From positions 62,001 through 126,000 of the forward strand of contig WKKR01000005.1 in assembly GCA_009684525.1 (NCBI GenBank): DNA of 64,000 bases, read 5' to 3'. This document shows, piece after piece, positions 19,046-27,183 of the stretch. A program made the position numbers and the translations under genes. Source of the stretch: Geobacter sp. Its GTDB lineage: Bacteria > Desulfobacterota > Desulfuromonadia > Geobacterales > DSM-12255. Within the stretch, counting starts at the first letter, position 1, and each line of letters begins with the position of its first letter. Below the pieces are notes generated by a model. The model saw only the letters and a program-made list of their open reading frames with translations, did not search any database and was not told the DNA's origin.

Positions 19046-19291
19046 TCATCCACGGCAAGCGGCTCCAACCAGCCAGTTACTACTGCCCTGCTCCGCTGAC
19101 AATATGGAATCTGCATCCACAACGCCATAAGGAAAGACAATGGGCCTTTTGGAATTGTGCACCATCTCATTCTTGGGCACCCCCAGAGCATCGATATATG
19201 CAGCCTCCATATCCAGCGGTATCCGGGATGCCACCTGCGAATGGTCATCGGCTGGACTGACATTAAGCATGATTCCCGGTGACTCGAACAC
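19046..19291 (-). CDS. Possible small hypothetical protein
   Basis: An 81-codon frame opens with GTG at 19291, six bases after an AGGGAG site. Codon composition looks protein-like (IPLDMEAAYIDALGVPKNE), but I recognise no family. An overlapping frame (19036-19335) competes. It sits at the start of the AT-rich stretch, so it may be a remnant of a larger gene. Low confidence. Confidence 0.3.
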   Translation of the reverse strand: MFESPGIMLNVSPADDHSQVASRIPLDMEAAYIDALGVPKNEMVHNSKRPIVFPYGVVDADSILSAEQGSSNWLVGAACRG

Positions 19292-19704
19292 AATCCACTC
19301 CCTTTACGATTCACCTCAAAATTTTCGATAACCACTGATTTATCAAATCACAAGAAATCATTTCAACATCACGGTAAAAATATCATTACCTCCATCTACC
19401 ATATCAATCCAGAAATCTTCAAGCAAAGCGTGTATCACAGTAAATAAAGAATTTCCTCGACACCGGCAGCCGGTGGGAAATTTGCCTTCTTTCGTTGGTA
19501 TGACTTCACAAATTTCTATGACAGTCTCCAACATCCTCCATCAAAACGATTAGTAAAGCATGAAAGCTATTTTGTACCTGACGTAGAATAAAACATCCAT
19601 TTGCTAGAACTATAGTAAAACCACATCATATTACCGAAATTGCAGTTGCAAATAGCTTTGTCATAAAATATAGCTGTGCCAATAATTATCACAATTTATT
19701 ATTT

Positions 19705-19758
19705 GACACATAATGTCTATTTGCAATCGTAAACATTTTCGACAATTATGTCGGACAT
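19705..19758. promoter_or_regulatory. Putative enhancer-binding-protein sites (GACA/TGTC repeats)
   Basis: GACA-N5-TGTC (19705-19717), GACA-N4-TGTC (19741-19752) and the perfect palindrome ATGTCGGACAT (19748-19758) cluster 70-120 bp upstream of the sigma-54 promoter. That is the usual distance for bacterial enhancer-binding proteins. PrsR-type activators of PEP-CTERM genes are candidates, by inference. Confidence 0.45.
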
Positions 19759-19827
19759 GTTTACATTCAAAAGTGAATTACAATAGCATTTTACTGTATT
19801 TAGTTGATAAAATTAGAATTAAGTAAT

Positions 19828-19843
19828 TGGCTTATCATTTGCA
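19828..19843 (+). promoter_or_regulatory. Sigma-54 (RpoN) promoter of the PEP-CTERM gene
   Basis: TGGC-N7-TTGCA with the invariant GG and GC exactly ten bases apart (GG 19829-19830, GC 19841-19842) matches the -24/-12 consensus. Transcription would start near 19854, giving a leader of about 165 bases to the ATG at 20018. Confidence 0.65.
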
Positions 19844-20017
19844 ATAAATGACTAAGTCACTCAGCTCAATACCATACCAACTACCAATTTAGCGCTGCTT
19901 TTATTTGCATTGAGATAATGTCATTACATTTAATGAGAGCAACAAGCTGTAACATCAATATCGAGTGCAACAAAACCAACATCTAAACTTTATTGTTCAA
20001 TAGTTAAGGAGACGGTC

Positions 20018-20617
20018 ATGAAAAGTCAACTTCTTGCAAAGTCAGTAACGGCCCTGATCATGTTTTTCGCTGCGACCCCAACATACGCTACTACTTTGAC
20101 TTTTGATGAAATGAGATCTCCCAACTGTGACTGGAAGATACCCAACCCTTACATGGGCTTCAACTGGAACGGATGGAGAGCTGCAGATGTCACTGAACAT
20201 GTCGGTCTTCCAACCTCGGGCCCTAATTTGATATTTTCTTTCGACACATCAAGCATCTTTACTACCAGTGGAGCAAATATCAATTTCATCGGGGCCTATC
20301 TTTGCGGATCGTACAAGGATGGTTTACATGTCGAAGTTATCGGAAAAAGAGACGGCATAACCATATATGACTCTACTGTTACCACGATTGCCCATACAGC
20401 TTCCTGGTTTGAGTTCAACTTTTTCGGCATAGATGAATTGGTATTTACAGGATTCGGAGGCATTCCAGTAGGACCATACGATAGTGATTTGAATGGAGTA
20501 TCTCTGGACAATTTCACCTATGAAAACTTCGACCCGATTCCCGAACCATCCACTATCCTTCTCCTGGCGTTAGGACTATTGGGACTGGCAATTCGGAAAA
20601 GGCAAAGGCAGAATTGA
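20018..20617 (+). CDS. PEP-CTERM sorting-domain protein
   Basis: The 199-residue secreted protein has an N-terminal signal peptide (cleaved near TYA-TT). The mature domain of about 145 residues is rich in Phe, Gly and Asp. The C-terminal sorting signal is IPEPSTILLLALGLLGLAI followed by RKRQRQN: the PEP motif, a membrane segment and a basic tail. Exosortase (XrtA/EpsH) recognises this tail during polysaccharide-associated export. The exosortase itself is not in the window, but a deacetylase of the exosortase-associated type runs off its right end. The ATG has an AAGGAGA site. Its base composition is much more AT-rich than most neighbours. The function of the mature domain is unknown. Confidence 0.88.
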   Translation: MKSQLLAKSVTALIMFFAATPTYATTLTFDEMRSPNCDWKIPNPYMGFNWNGWRAADVTEHVGLPTSGPNLIFSFDTSSIFTTSGANINFIGAYLCGSYKDGLHVEVIGKRDGITIYDSTVTTIAHTASWFEFNFFGIDELVFTGFGGIPVGPYDSDLNGVSLDNFTYENFDPIPEPSTILLLALGLLGLAIRKRQRQN

Positions 20618-20860
20618 TGGTGCTAGACAAACCGACCAACAGAGGCCATGATTTCAGTTTTCATCTAATTCACACCAACTGAAAGAATGTAGTAGTAAAT
20701 CAGAATTCAACAACTCGCAGAATAGAACAGAAAACCAGCTATTCAACTGAAATTATGTCAAATATGAAGATTTAGCCACTTAGCAATTAACCCCACCCCG
20801 ACAAAGCTTCCCTGCCCTTACCCCCCCAATTTCCCATTGACAAACTGACCAACCCGTATT

Positions 20861-20875
20861 AGTTTAACATTAAAT
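20861..20875. promoter_or_regulatory. MarR operator candidate 1
   Basis: AGTTTAACATTAAAT, an imperfect palindrome 30 bases ahead of the marR-type ATG. It nearly repeats the perfect palindrome at 21379-21392 ahead of the yceI-type gene, suggesting autoregulation plus control of the downstream gene. Confidence 0.6.
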
Positions 20876-20904
20876 CATACAATATTGAACCAGGTGACCA
20901 GATC

Positions 20905-21357
20905 ATGAACAAATCGGACAGCCCGACATACCGCTCCCTCAACACCTACACCAAGCTGATGCGTGCTGCTGAGTCCGTCACCAGCAGGGTCAATCGAGTC
21001 CTGGCGGAACCAAAACTCACCATCAGCCAGTTTGGCGTACTTGAGGCGCTCTACCACAAGGGCCCGCTCTGCCAGAAAGATATCGCCGCCAAGATCCTCA
21101 AGAGCACCGGCAACATCACTCTGGTCATTGACAACCTGGAAAAAAGCGGGCTGGTACGTCGCGAGCGCGACAACGAAGACCGGCGGTTTTTGACCATCCA
21201 CCTCACCGAATCCGGATCAAAGCTTATTGCAAAGGCCTTTGCCGATGTCGAAGCAGCAATCGTCGTTGAAATGGGCTCCCTGACCGACAGCGAACAGGAA
21301 ATGATGGGAATCCTCTGTAAAAAACTGGGCCTGAGAGGAGGCGCAAAGCAATCATAG
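20905..21357 (+). CDS. MarR-family transcriptional regulator
   Basis: The 150-residue protein has the MarR winged helix. The recognition region (ISQFGVLEALYHKGPL, DIAAKILKSTGNITLVIDNLEKSGLV, shown in part) is followed by the wing (RRERDNEDRRFLTIHLTESG) and a C-terminal dimer helix. It probably represses itself and the YceI-family gene downstream through two shared AT-rich palindromes. Its effector is unknown; many relatives respond to phenolics or oxidants, consistent with the nearby LigB-type dioxygenase. Confidence 0.92.
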   Translation: MNKSDSPTYRSLNTYTKLMRAAESVTSRVNRVLAEPKLTISQFGVLEALYHKGPLCQKDIAAKILKSTGNITLVIDNLEKSGLVRRERDNEDRRFLTIHLTESGSKLIAKAFADVEAAIVVEMGSLTDSEQEMMGILCKKLGLRGGAKQS

Positions 21358-21378
21358 AAGTGTTTTTTTGCGTATTTA

Positions 21379-21392
21379 GTTTAATATTAAAC
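21379..21392. promoter_or_regulatory. MarR operator candidate 2
   Basis: Perfect 14-bp palindrome GTTTAATATTAAAC, 29 bases upstream of the yceI-type start and 22 bases after the marR-type stop. It is the twin of the site at 20861-20875. Confidence 0.65.
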
Positions 21393-21420
21393 CATTAATC
21401 TTATATCAAGGAGAATTGTC

Positions 21421-22011
21421 ATGAAAAAGATCATCGCCTCAATCAGCACCGTTATCGCTCTGGCGCTTCCGGTCAGCGCCCTTGCCTCAACCTGGACCAT
21501 CGATCCCGACCACTCGAACATTGGGTTCAAGGTCCGTCACCTCATGGTGTCCAATGTGAAGGGTAATTTTTTGAAATACAGTGGCACCGTGGAAATCAAT
21601 GACAAGGAGATCACCAAGTCCAAGGTGGAAGTCAGCATCGACACCAATTCCATCAGCACCAATGTCCAGAAGCGCGACGATCACCTGCGCAGCGCCGACT
21701 TCTTCGATGTGGCAAAGTACCCGACCATGACCTTTGTCTCGAAAAAAGTGGCAACGGCCGGCAAGGACCGGTTGAAAATGACGGGTGATCTGACCCTGCA
21801 CGGCATCACCAGAGAGGTAGTGCTCGACGTCGAAGGGCCGACCAGAGAGAGTAAGGACCCCTGGGGCAATATCCGCCGCGGCGCCACCGCCACCACCAAG
21901 ATCAATCGCAAAGACTTCGGCCTGCTCTGGAATGCGGTTCTCGAAACCGGTGGGGTTGCCGTAGGAGATGAAATCATGATCACACTCGAAATCGAGATGA
22001 TCAAGAAATAA
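21421..22011 (+). CDS. YceI-family periplasmic lipid-binding protein
   Basis: The 196-residue protein has a signal peptide (cleaved near ALA-STW) and a full YceI domain: WTIDPDHSNIGFKVRHLMVSN at its start (shown in part), RDDHLRSADFFDVAKYPTMTF in the middle, and FGLLWN near the end. YceI proteins form a lipocalin-like barrel that binds isoprenoid chains such as polyprenols or quinones. The ATG has an AAGGAGA site. It lies directly behind the MarR gene and its operator, so it is the likely regulated target. Confidence 0.93.
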   Translation: MKKIIASISTVIALALPVSALASTWTIDPDHSNIGFKVRHLMVSNVKGNFLKYSGTVEINDKEITKSKVEVSIDTNSISTNVQKRDDHLRSADFFDVAKYPTMTFVSKKVATAGKDRLKMTGDLTLHGITREVVLDVEGPTRESKDPWGNIRRGATATTKINRKDFGLLWNAVLETGGVAVGDEIMITLEIEMIKK

Positions 22012-22026
22012 GGGAAGAGACCGGAC

Positions 22027-22065
22027 AGGGCCGGGACGGACATAGGGCGTCCCGGCCCTCTCTAA
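22027..22065 (+). terminator. Terminator-like hairpin after the YceI-family gene
   Basis: Strong 12-bp stem AGGGCCGGGACG (22027-22038) / CGTCCCGGCCCT (22048-22059) with a 9-base loop, followed by CTCTCT rather than a pure T run. It lies 16 bases after the stop, so termination may be partial. Confidence 0.6.
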
Positions 22066-22096
22066 AGGCCTGACGACGAACTGCAGGAGAGAACCC

Positions 22097-22873
22097 ATGA
22101 ACACTAAATTTCCGACATTATTCGTTTCACATGGTGCTCCGACCATAACGATCGATGAGAGTCCGGCGAGAGATTTCCTGAGGCAGCTGGGGAACGACAT
22201 CGGCCGGCCAAAGGCGATTGTTTGCATCTCAGCCCACTGGACCACTGCGGAACCACGCGTCACCATGCATCCCCAGCCGGGGATGATCTACGACTTCGGC
22301 GGCTTTCCTGACGAGTTGTACTCGCTCAACTATCCGGCCCCCGGCGATCCGGTCCTGGCAAAGCGTGTCCTGTCGCTGCTTCGCGACCGGAACATTCTTG
22401 CTGAACGGGATCTGTCACGGGGATTCGATCACGGTGCCTGGACCCCGCTCATGCTGATCTACCCCGATGCCGGAATCCCGGTTATCCAACTGTCGGTCCA
22501 GCCGTACCAGACGACGGAACACCATCTGGCAATAGGCAAGGCACTGCAACCGCTACGGGACGAAGGCATCCTGATCCTGGCGAGCGGGTCGACGACCCAT
22601 AATCTGCGGGATTTTTTCGGCAGGAGGGTGGACTCGGCACCGCTACCCTATGCGAAGGAGTTTGCCGACTGGACGAGAGACGCGATTATCGACGGCCGTA
22701 CCGACGACCTGCTCGACTACCTGCATCGCGCTCCCCAGCCGCTGCGGAACCATCCGACGCCGGAGCACTTTCTGCCGTTGTTCGTTGCGATGGGGGCTGG
22801 GGCTACAGGCCGGGTCCTGCATGAGAGTTATACCTACGGTGCGATTTCCATGTCGGCGTTTGCCTGGGATTGA
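22097..22873 (+). CDS. LigB/DODA-type extradiol aromatic ring-opening dioxygenase
   Basis: The 258-residue protein belongs to class III extradiol dioxygenases (YgiD/4,5-DOPA dioxygenase group). Conserved His residues are visible in FVSHGAPT (about residue 12), SAHWTT (about 47), GFDHGAW (about 114) and GSTTHNLRDF (about 170). Three of these would hold the Fe(II) or Zn ion. Family members cleave catechol-like substrates, but the substrate here is unknown. The ATG has a GGAGAGA site. It follows the MarR-YceI pair on the same strand, with a partial terminator in between. Confidence 0.9.
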   Translation: MNTKFPTLFVSHGAPTITIDESPARDFLRQLGNDIGRPKAIVCISAHWTTAEPRVTMHPQPGMIYDFGGFPDELYSLNYPAPGDPVLAKRVLSLLRDRNILAERDLSRGFDHGAWTPLMLIYPDAGIPVIQLSVQPYQTTEHHLAIGKALQPLRDEGILILASGSTTHNLRDFFGRRVDSAPLPYAKEFADWTRDAIIDGRTDDLLDYLHRAPQPLRNHPTPEHFLPLFVAMGAGATGRVLHESYTYGAISMSAFAWD

Positions 22874-22939
22874 TGCAGACGGGGCGAGAGTGCGCTTGAG
22901 CTGAGGCATCGTAGTGCCCCTGTTCAGCACGTAGCGTTA

Positions 22940-24235
22940 TCATTTCAGCCGCACCCTTTCATGGTCATCCTTGATCCGCGCTATCTCCAGAGGGTCGACG
23001 GCCGCTTCCCCGGCCAGTATCGGCCATTCTGCCACCGCAGTTTCAACCTGCCTGATGACCTTGGCGGCGGTTCCCACACCAAACCTGTTCGCAACTTCCA
23101 GGACGTCTGCACGGGTAATATCCCTGAATCTACCGTTGACCGACATGAGGTGCTGGTGCGTCCATTCTCCATCAGGGTTATAGGCGTGGGTGACGTCATA
23201 GGCCGGCGCCAACTCCCACTTCCTCCCCTGCTTCAACAGGAATGAGATGTTTTTCGTGTGGTCATCGCAATTTGCCGCAAGGACATTAAAGACCATGCGC
23301 CGGAACGCCTCTTCTTTCGCTGCATAATCGAGCCCCAGACGGTCGATTACCATGAACAGTTGACTGTAGTCGTGTGTTGCCTTCTGCTTGTAGTCGAGAT
23401 GGTCCATGGCGCACAGGGTCTGCATATGGATCTTTGTGTTGCCATGCCGGTCGAAACGCTTGGTCATGAAGTGCGCCCGGCCGCTTTCCTCCAGTAATCG
23501 GCAGGGAAACATGGTAATCCCTGCCAGACACGCCATGCGATAATAGGCATATTCGATCCGGCCATAGTCTTTTGAACTGCCAAGGGCAAGGTCAGAACCG
23601 ATGCCGTCGAATTTGAGCAGCCAATGCTCAAAGCCGTCAGCCACGTTGAATTGGCCGGCCCTGATTTCATTGGTCTGCGGATGCCAGGCAATGGCGGCTT
23701 TTGCACGGGCTCCACCGGCAGAGGTGCCTACCTGGATGATCTGCTGCAGTGCCGACACTGCCAGCGAATCGCTGTTCATGTCGCCATGGATGGCCACCCT
23801 GGCACTCTCGACCAGTTTTGACAACGTGATCGCCGTGCTGCTTTCCACGTACGGAGACCTGGCCGGCCGGAATTCCAGCGCGCCCATCCCCCGTTTCCCC
23901 ATGTACGCCAATCGGTCGAGAGGGGTAATGTTTTCTTTTCGGATACCGCGCCGGGCCATCCATGCATCGATCAGGCTGTTGCCGAAATCGTCCGGCAAAC
24001 TGTCCGCCAGCATGGCGGGCAAACGCTTATAGGTCAGCTCCGGCAGATAGGCAAACAGATAGAGGCTAGACGGCCTCACCGGCATGGTAAGCGGCGCCGG
24101 CTCCACTCCGGACTTTATGAATTGGGGATGATAGGCAAAGACATAGTAGCCGCTCCCCGGATCTCTCATGACGGCACCGACAGGGTTCCCCCAAATCTCT
24201 ACCTCTATCCGCTCAACCGGTCTATATGTCGCCAT
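22940..24235 (-). CDS. hipA: HipA-family kinase toxin (system 1)
   Basis: The 431-residue protein has the HipA-type fold: an N-terminal HipA_N region (to about residue 100, MPVRPSSLYLFAYLPELT) and a kinase C-terminal domain. The ATP-binding region includes GVANAxAKAAIAWHP-like sequence near residue 175. The catalytic loop is NCDDHTKNISFLL (about 310) and the metal-binding AspVal motif is APAYDVTH, so the active site looks intact. HipA kinases phosphorylate translation targets such as GltX and are neutralised by HipB. The start overlaps the end of the antitoxin gene by 14 bases. Confidence 0.88.
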   Translation of the reverse strand: MATYRPVERIEVEIWGNPVGAVMRDPGSGYYVFAYHPQFIKSGVEPAPLTMPVRPSSLYLFAYLPELTYKRLPAMLADSLPDDFGNSLIDAWMARRGIRKENITPLDRLAYMGKRGMGALEFRPARSPYVESSTAITLSKLVESARVAIHGDMNSDSLAVSALQQIIQVGTSAGGARAKAAIAWHPQTNEIRAGQFNVADGFEHWLLKFDGIGSDLALGSSKDYGRIEYAYYRMACLAGITMFPCRLLEESGRAHFMTKRFDRHGNTKIHMQTLCAMDHLDYKQKATHDYSQLFMVIDRLGLDYAAKEEAFRRMVFNVLAANCDDHTKNISFLLKQGRKWELAPAYDVTHAYNPDGEWTHQHLMSVNGRFRDITRADVLEVANRFGVGTAAKVIRQVETAVAEWPILAGEAAVDPLEIARIKDDHERVRLK

Positions 24236-24551
24236 CTGCTGTGCCTTTCCGCGACTTTCTCTTCTTGAACACCCGCTGCCGTGGGCTTTTCAGATTGGCC
24301 ATAGTTATCGGATTGATGGTTATGTTCGGGGAAAGGGAGGTCAGCCAGTCCGTACGCCCCAAAACTCTCAGGACGCTTATCAATGAGCGGGTCGTTGATG
24401 TCTTGCCCGACTCCAGCCGCTTGACCGCGTTAAGGGCAATCCCCGCCTGTGCGGCCAGCTCTCGCTGATCGAGATTGAGCATCAATCTCAGGGTGCGTAT
24501 CTGCTCACCCAGGATCTGCTCAAATTCTTCTATTGTTTGGTACCTAGACAT
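24222..24551 (-). CDS. hipB: HipB-like antitoxin with XRE helix-turn-helix (system 1)
   Basis: The 109-residue protein has an XRE-type HTH at about residues 15-70 (LGEQIRTLRLMLNLDQRELA, AQAGIALNAVKRLESGKTST). The C-terminal tail is basic (RVFKKRKSRKG). As in other hipBA loci, it comes first and overlaps hipA. The ATG at 24551 has only a weak GAAAG site; a longer frame to 24629 adds a hydrophobic leader that is not expected. It likely represses the operon through the inverted repeat at 24635-24652. Confidence 0.82.
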   Translation of the reverse strand: MSRYQTIEEFEQILGEQIRTLRLMLNLDQRELAAQAGIALNAVKRLESGKTSTTRSLISVLRVLGRTDWLTSLSPNITINPITMANLKSPRQRVFKKRKSRKGTADGDI

Positions 24552-24634
24552 AAAAGACTTTCTATGGGCCAATATAATCAAAATTATGCTGTATAGCCCC
24601 TTAAAAGTCCACTCAAAAATAAGAGCCATTTACA

Positions 24635-24652
24635 GTAATGGCCCTTTATTGG
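24635..24652. promoter_or_regulatory. Operator candidate of hipBA system 1
   Basis: Perfect inverted repeat GCCATT-N6-AATGGC, 84 bases upstream of the antitoxin start in an AT-rich promoter region. The form suits a dimeric XRE repressor. Confidence 0.45.
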
Positions 24653-24739
24653 TCTATAGCAAATTTATTACACTACTATGTACTATATATGATCTATTAC
24701 ATCAAGCTTACATCCGGAAACGGTTCGGCAAGGCAAAGG

Positions 24740-25231
24740 TCAGCTCAGGATGTAGGCACCCGCGCCGATTGCAATCAACAGGTCGGCTTCGTTTTTCAGC
24801 TCCATTTGCACAGAGGCGATACGCCCGCCCAGGCGCACGACCTTCGCACGGGCATGGAAACTGCGGCCGATACCCTGGCGCAGGTAATCCACCCGCAAAT
24901 CAATGGTTCCAAAGCGGCCGAACCGCGCAACAATCTGCTCTGCCGTCTCGTTCGCATGTTTTTCGGCAATTGCCGCAGCAAGTGCAAACCCGGCAACCGT
25001 ATCCAGTGCCGTTGCGATCACACCGCCATGCAGACGGTTATGCAGATAACTGCCGACCAGCTCCGGACGCATATCAAATGTTAAGCCAGACGATTCGGGG
25101 TCAAAGGTTTCGGCACGAAAACCGATAACTTCGTTAAATTTGAAGCGATGTTCAAAGATATCGATAAACAGAGCTTCAAGCTTAGCCTGCTCCTCCGGGG
25201 AGCGGCGAACGGCTGCAAAAACAGAATCCAT
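24740..25231 (-). CDS. PaaI/YigI-type hot-dog acyl-CoA thioesterase
   Basis: The 163-residue protein is a hot-dog fold thioesterase. The characteristic helix region is YLHNRLHGGVIATALDTVAG, where the HGG and following Asp are the expected catalytic area. The sequence IDLRVDYLRQGIGR and RAKVVRLGGRIASVQMEL form the later beta-strands. It resembles E. coli YigI, which acts on medium/long-chain acyl-CoAs. The ATG at 25231 has an AAGGGGA site; the 45 extra upstream residues of the open frame have no homology. The gene stands alone. Confidence 0.87.
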   Translation of the reverse strand: MDSVFAAVRRSPEEQAKLEALFIDIFEHRFKFNEVIGFRAETFDPESSGLTFDMRPELVGSYLHNRLHGGVIATALDTVAGFALAAAIAEKHANETAEQIVARFGRFGTIDLRVDYLRQGIGRSFHARAKVVRLGGRIASVQMELKNEADLLIAIGAGAYILS

Positions 25232-25585
25232 GGATATATTCCCCTTCGGTGGGAGTAATGGTAAGAAACGGATTTGCGCCTTCCTCTCCCCGATGGAATG
25301 ACTATCTTCACTTCGGCACATGGTATAAAGACCTGCAAAGGATATGTCAACAGAAGCCTGCCTCATACCCTGATGGCTCAGACGAGGGACCAGCGGGAAT
25401 CCCGTGACAATCGCAACCTCACGTTTGACAGACGTTGCCAGTTGACTACAGTATATGCATGGCAGCGACCCGCAAAACCGTACCGTCTGCCGTGTGGATC
25501 GACAACCTGCGCCATAGCCGGGCTCAGGTACACATCACTGTCCGGGTGATTCACCGGAAGACAAACATGATGGAGAGGAGACCCG
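25232..25585. other. Divergent promoter spacer without a gene
   Basis: A 354-base region separates the divergent thioesterase and lipoprotein genes. Short open frames here lack ribosome-binding sites and protein-like composition. I see nothing else definable; both promoters presumably lie here. Confidence 0.5.
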
Positions 25586-26341
25586 ATGATACGTTGGTTG
25601 CCACGATGGGTATTTCCGGTTGCGGTTCTGTTCCTGCTATCCATTGGCGGCTGCTCCGCCGGCAGACAGTTCGTCTACCAGCCTAGCGCGCCCGCAGAAG
25701 CGGGGCCGAAGCTCCCGGTAAAGATTGCGGTCGTAGCGTTCACGGACGGTACGGAGAATTTCACGCAGCGCGGAAGCATCTTCGACCCGGAGAGCCTGAC
25801 CTTCAACCTGGCCAAAACCGGCATCTCAGGGTGGTCGACCGCCATGGTCCCGGAGCTCTGGGCAAAGGCCTTTGCCGATGAGATGTCGGCGTCAGGCACC
25901 TTCCGGTCCGTCCGCTTCATCTACAGCGCCTCGGAATTGATGGACGAAGACGTCTATATTGAAGGAACCCTGGACAAAGCGTATGCCGTCGGCGGTTGGA
26001 CCAGGCTGAACGAGTACGCTATCAGTCTCCGGGCGTTGCGGAAAACCGAAATGACACCGTTTTGGACCAAGAAAGTCGAACGTGCCTGGAAATCCCGGAA
26101 AGATCTCTTCGAAGGATGCGGGCGGGACATGGAGTGCAGCAAGGAGAAGGCCAACGCCGAGACGAACAGGATCATGCAGGGGATGTTTGCGGAAGCCGGT
26201 GCAGAGCTTAGCGGAAATCTGGCAACCCTCCTGGGGATCAAGGTTGGGGCAGACGCCCCGAAAAAACCGGAGGAGGCTTCCCTCCCCCTGTCCACTGAAT
26301 CGGTGGATGACGCCATCGAGGAAATTCTCCGGGGGAAATGA
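25586..26341 (+). CDS. Predicted lipoprotein of unknown function
   Basis: The 251-residue protein has an N-terminal signal with a lipobox (LSIGGC; acylated Cys at about residue 23). The mature part starts with a beta-strand-rich section (LPVKIAVVAFTDGTENFTQRG) like the outer-membrane lipoproteins that open with IAVLPF/VVAF motifs. It then has a helical region with Cys pairs (EGCGRDMECSKEK) and a C-terminal acidic tail. I do not recognise a named family. The ATG has a GAGGAG site. Residue +2 of the mature protein is Ser, which fits outer-membrane sorting by the Lol rules. Confidence 0.75.
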   Translation: MIRWLPRWVFPVAVLFLLSIGGCSAGRQFVYQPSAPAEAGPKLPVKIAVVAFTDGTENFTQRGSIFDPESLTFNLAKTGISGWSTAMVPELWAKAFADEMSASGTFRSVRFIYSASELMDEDVYIEGTLDKAYAVGGWTRLNEYAISLRALRKTEMTPFWTKKVERAWKSRKDLFEGCGRDMECSKEKANAETNRIMQGMFAEAGAELSGNLATLLGIKVGADAPKKPEEASLPLSTESVDDAIEEILRGK

Positions 26342-26415
26342 GGCGGAGCACTGCCGAGCCTTCTGTTCCGCCCGGCAAGCATCACCATCAGGTCTCATCC
26401 ACCTCGTTACTCCAC

Positions 26416-26715
26416 TCACGGCAACGTGAGTAATCGCTCGCTACGCCAAACTCGAACAATACGCACGTGGGTTTTATCGAGACGATATACAATACGGAAT
26501 GGTGGGTAGATGATCTCCCTCAGTTGAGCAACACCAAACTCAGGCACAGTCCGGCCGCTCTCCGGGAAATCGGCAAGTCTTTCTATCTGGGAAAACAGCT
26601 CACGCAAGAATCGCTCGCCCACGTCAGGAACCTGTTGATCCGCATACCATGCCCGCATTTCCTCAAGATCCCTGACCGACGAGACGGCAAAGGTGATTGT
26701 ATGCTTGATCGGCAT
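26416..26715 (-). CDS. RelE/ParE-family toxin
   Basis: The 99-residue protein has the RelE/ParE fold pattern: AWYADQQVP-GERFLRELFSQIERL helices, FPESGRTVPEF loop, then LREIIYPPFRIVYRLDKTHVRIVRVWRSERLL-type strands (cited in part). RelE members cleave ribosome-bound mRNA and ParE members poison gyrase; the sequence is closer to the ParE/plasmid-stabilisation group by its RxxPEF and FRIVY motifs. It starts four bases after the antitoxin stop, so they form one operon. Confidence 0.87.
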   Translation of the reverse strand: MPIKHTITFAVSSVRDLEEMRAWYADQQVPDVGERFLRELFSQIERLADFPESGRTVPEFGVAQLREIIYPPFRIVYRLDKTHVRIVRVWRSERLLTLP

Positions 26716-26719
26716 TCGT

Positions 26720-26995
26720 TCAACTCAACCCGAGATGCTTTTTGACGTCCGCCAGGTCGATTTCCCGGCCCTCTTCCAAATCCATCAACCCCCGGACGAC
26801 ACCACGCAGAAACGAGCACTCTTCCGTCTCCGCTTCGTAATCCTTGAGTGACTGGACTATGGCAACACCCCTCCCTCTGCTGGTTAACAGAACCGGTCGA
26901 TGCGTTTTGTCAACCTGATTGACGATACGACCCGGATTAACCTTCAAATCGCTCAACGGGACAATATCCTCGGAAAACTTTGTAGATGCCTGCAT
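26720..26995 (-). CDS. Phd/YefM-family antitoxin
   Basis: The 91-residue protein has the Phd/YefM N-terminal DNA-binding fold: VPLSDLKVNPGRIVNQVDKTHRP, followed by VLLTSRGRGVAIVQSLKDYE (cited in part). The remaining tail (FLRGVVRGLMDLEEGREIDL) is the toxin-binding segment. The ATG has a GGGAGGAG site. The gene directly precedes its toxin, the standard arrangement, and the pair probably autoregulates. Confidence 0.9.
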   Translation of the reverse strand: MQASTKFSEDIVPLSDLKVNPGRIVNQVDKTHRPVLLTSRGRGVAIVQSLKDYEAETEECSFLRGVVRGLMDLEEGREIDLADVKKHLGLS

Positions 26996-27004
26996 TACTC
27001 CTCC

Positions 27005-27145
27005 CTAAAGCTCCTTTGTATGGCACCAATAATAGCACCCGTTAAACGACCTGGCAAGAGAGCGGTTTTGCAATGATGGGCCGAATCGAGCAGCCGAACG
27101 AGTTTTTTCCCATTCAGCAAGATCTTTCCCTGCCAATTTAGCCAT
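27005..27145 (-). CDS. Possible 46-residue ORF upstream of the antitoxin
   Basis: An ATG at 27145 with a near-perfect AAGGAGG site 8 bases ahead opens a 46-codon frame starting MAKLAGKDLAEWEKTR and ending nine bases before the antitoxin start. No family is recognised. The second half has an odd Cys/Trp/Tyr-rich composition (NGCYYWCHTKEL), so it may be the stub of a degraded toxin-antitoxin gene or a leader peptide. In another frame, the sequence just upstream (about 27185-27134) reads as [15 protein letters not shown], which looks like a gene-end remnant. Confidence 0.35.
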   Translation of the reverse strand: MAKLAGKDLAEWEKTRSAARFGPSLQNRSLARSFNGCYYWCHTKEL

Positions 27146-27183
27146 TCTCAAATACCTCCTTCAGGCGCCTAAGCAATTTCGGG

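Larger units (their letters stand above)
19292..20017. other. AT-rich gene-free spacer before the PEP-CTERM gene
   Basis: About 725 bases of visibly AT-rich sequence, very different from the flanks. No credible gene is seen. It contains the sigma-54 promoter and putative activator sites listed separately, and a transcript leader of about 165 bases ahead of the PEP-CTERM start. Confidence 0.6.
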
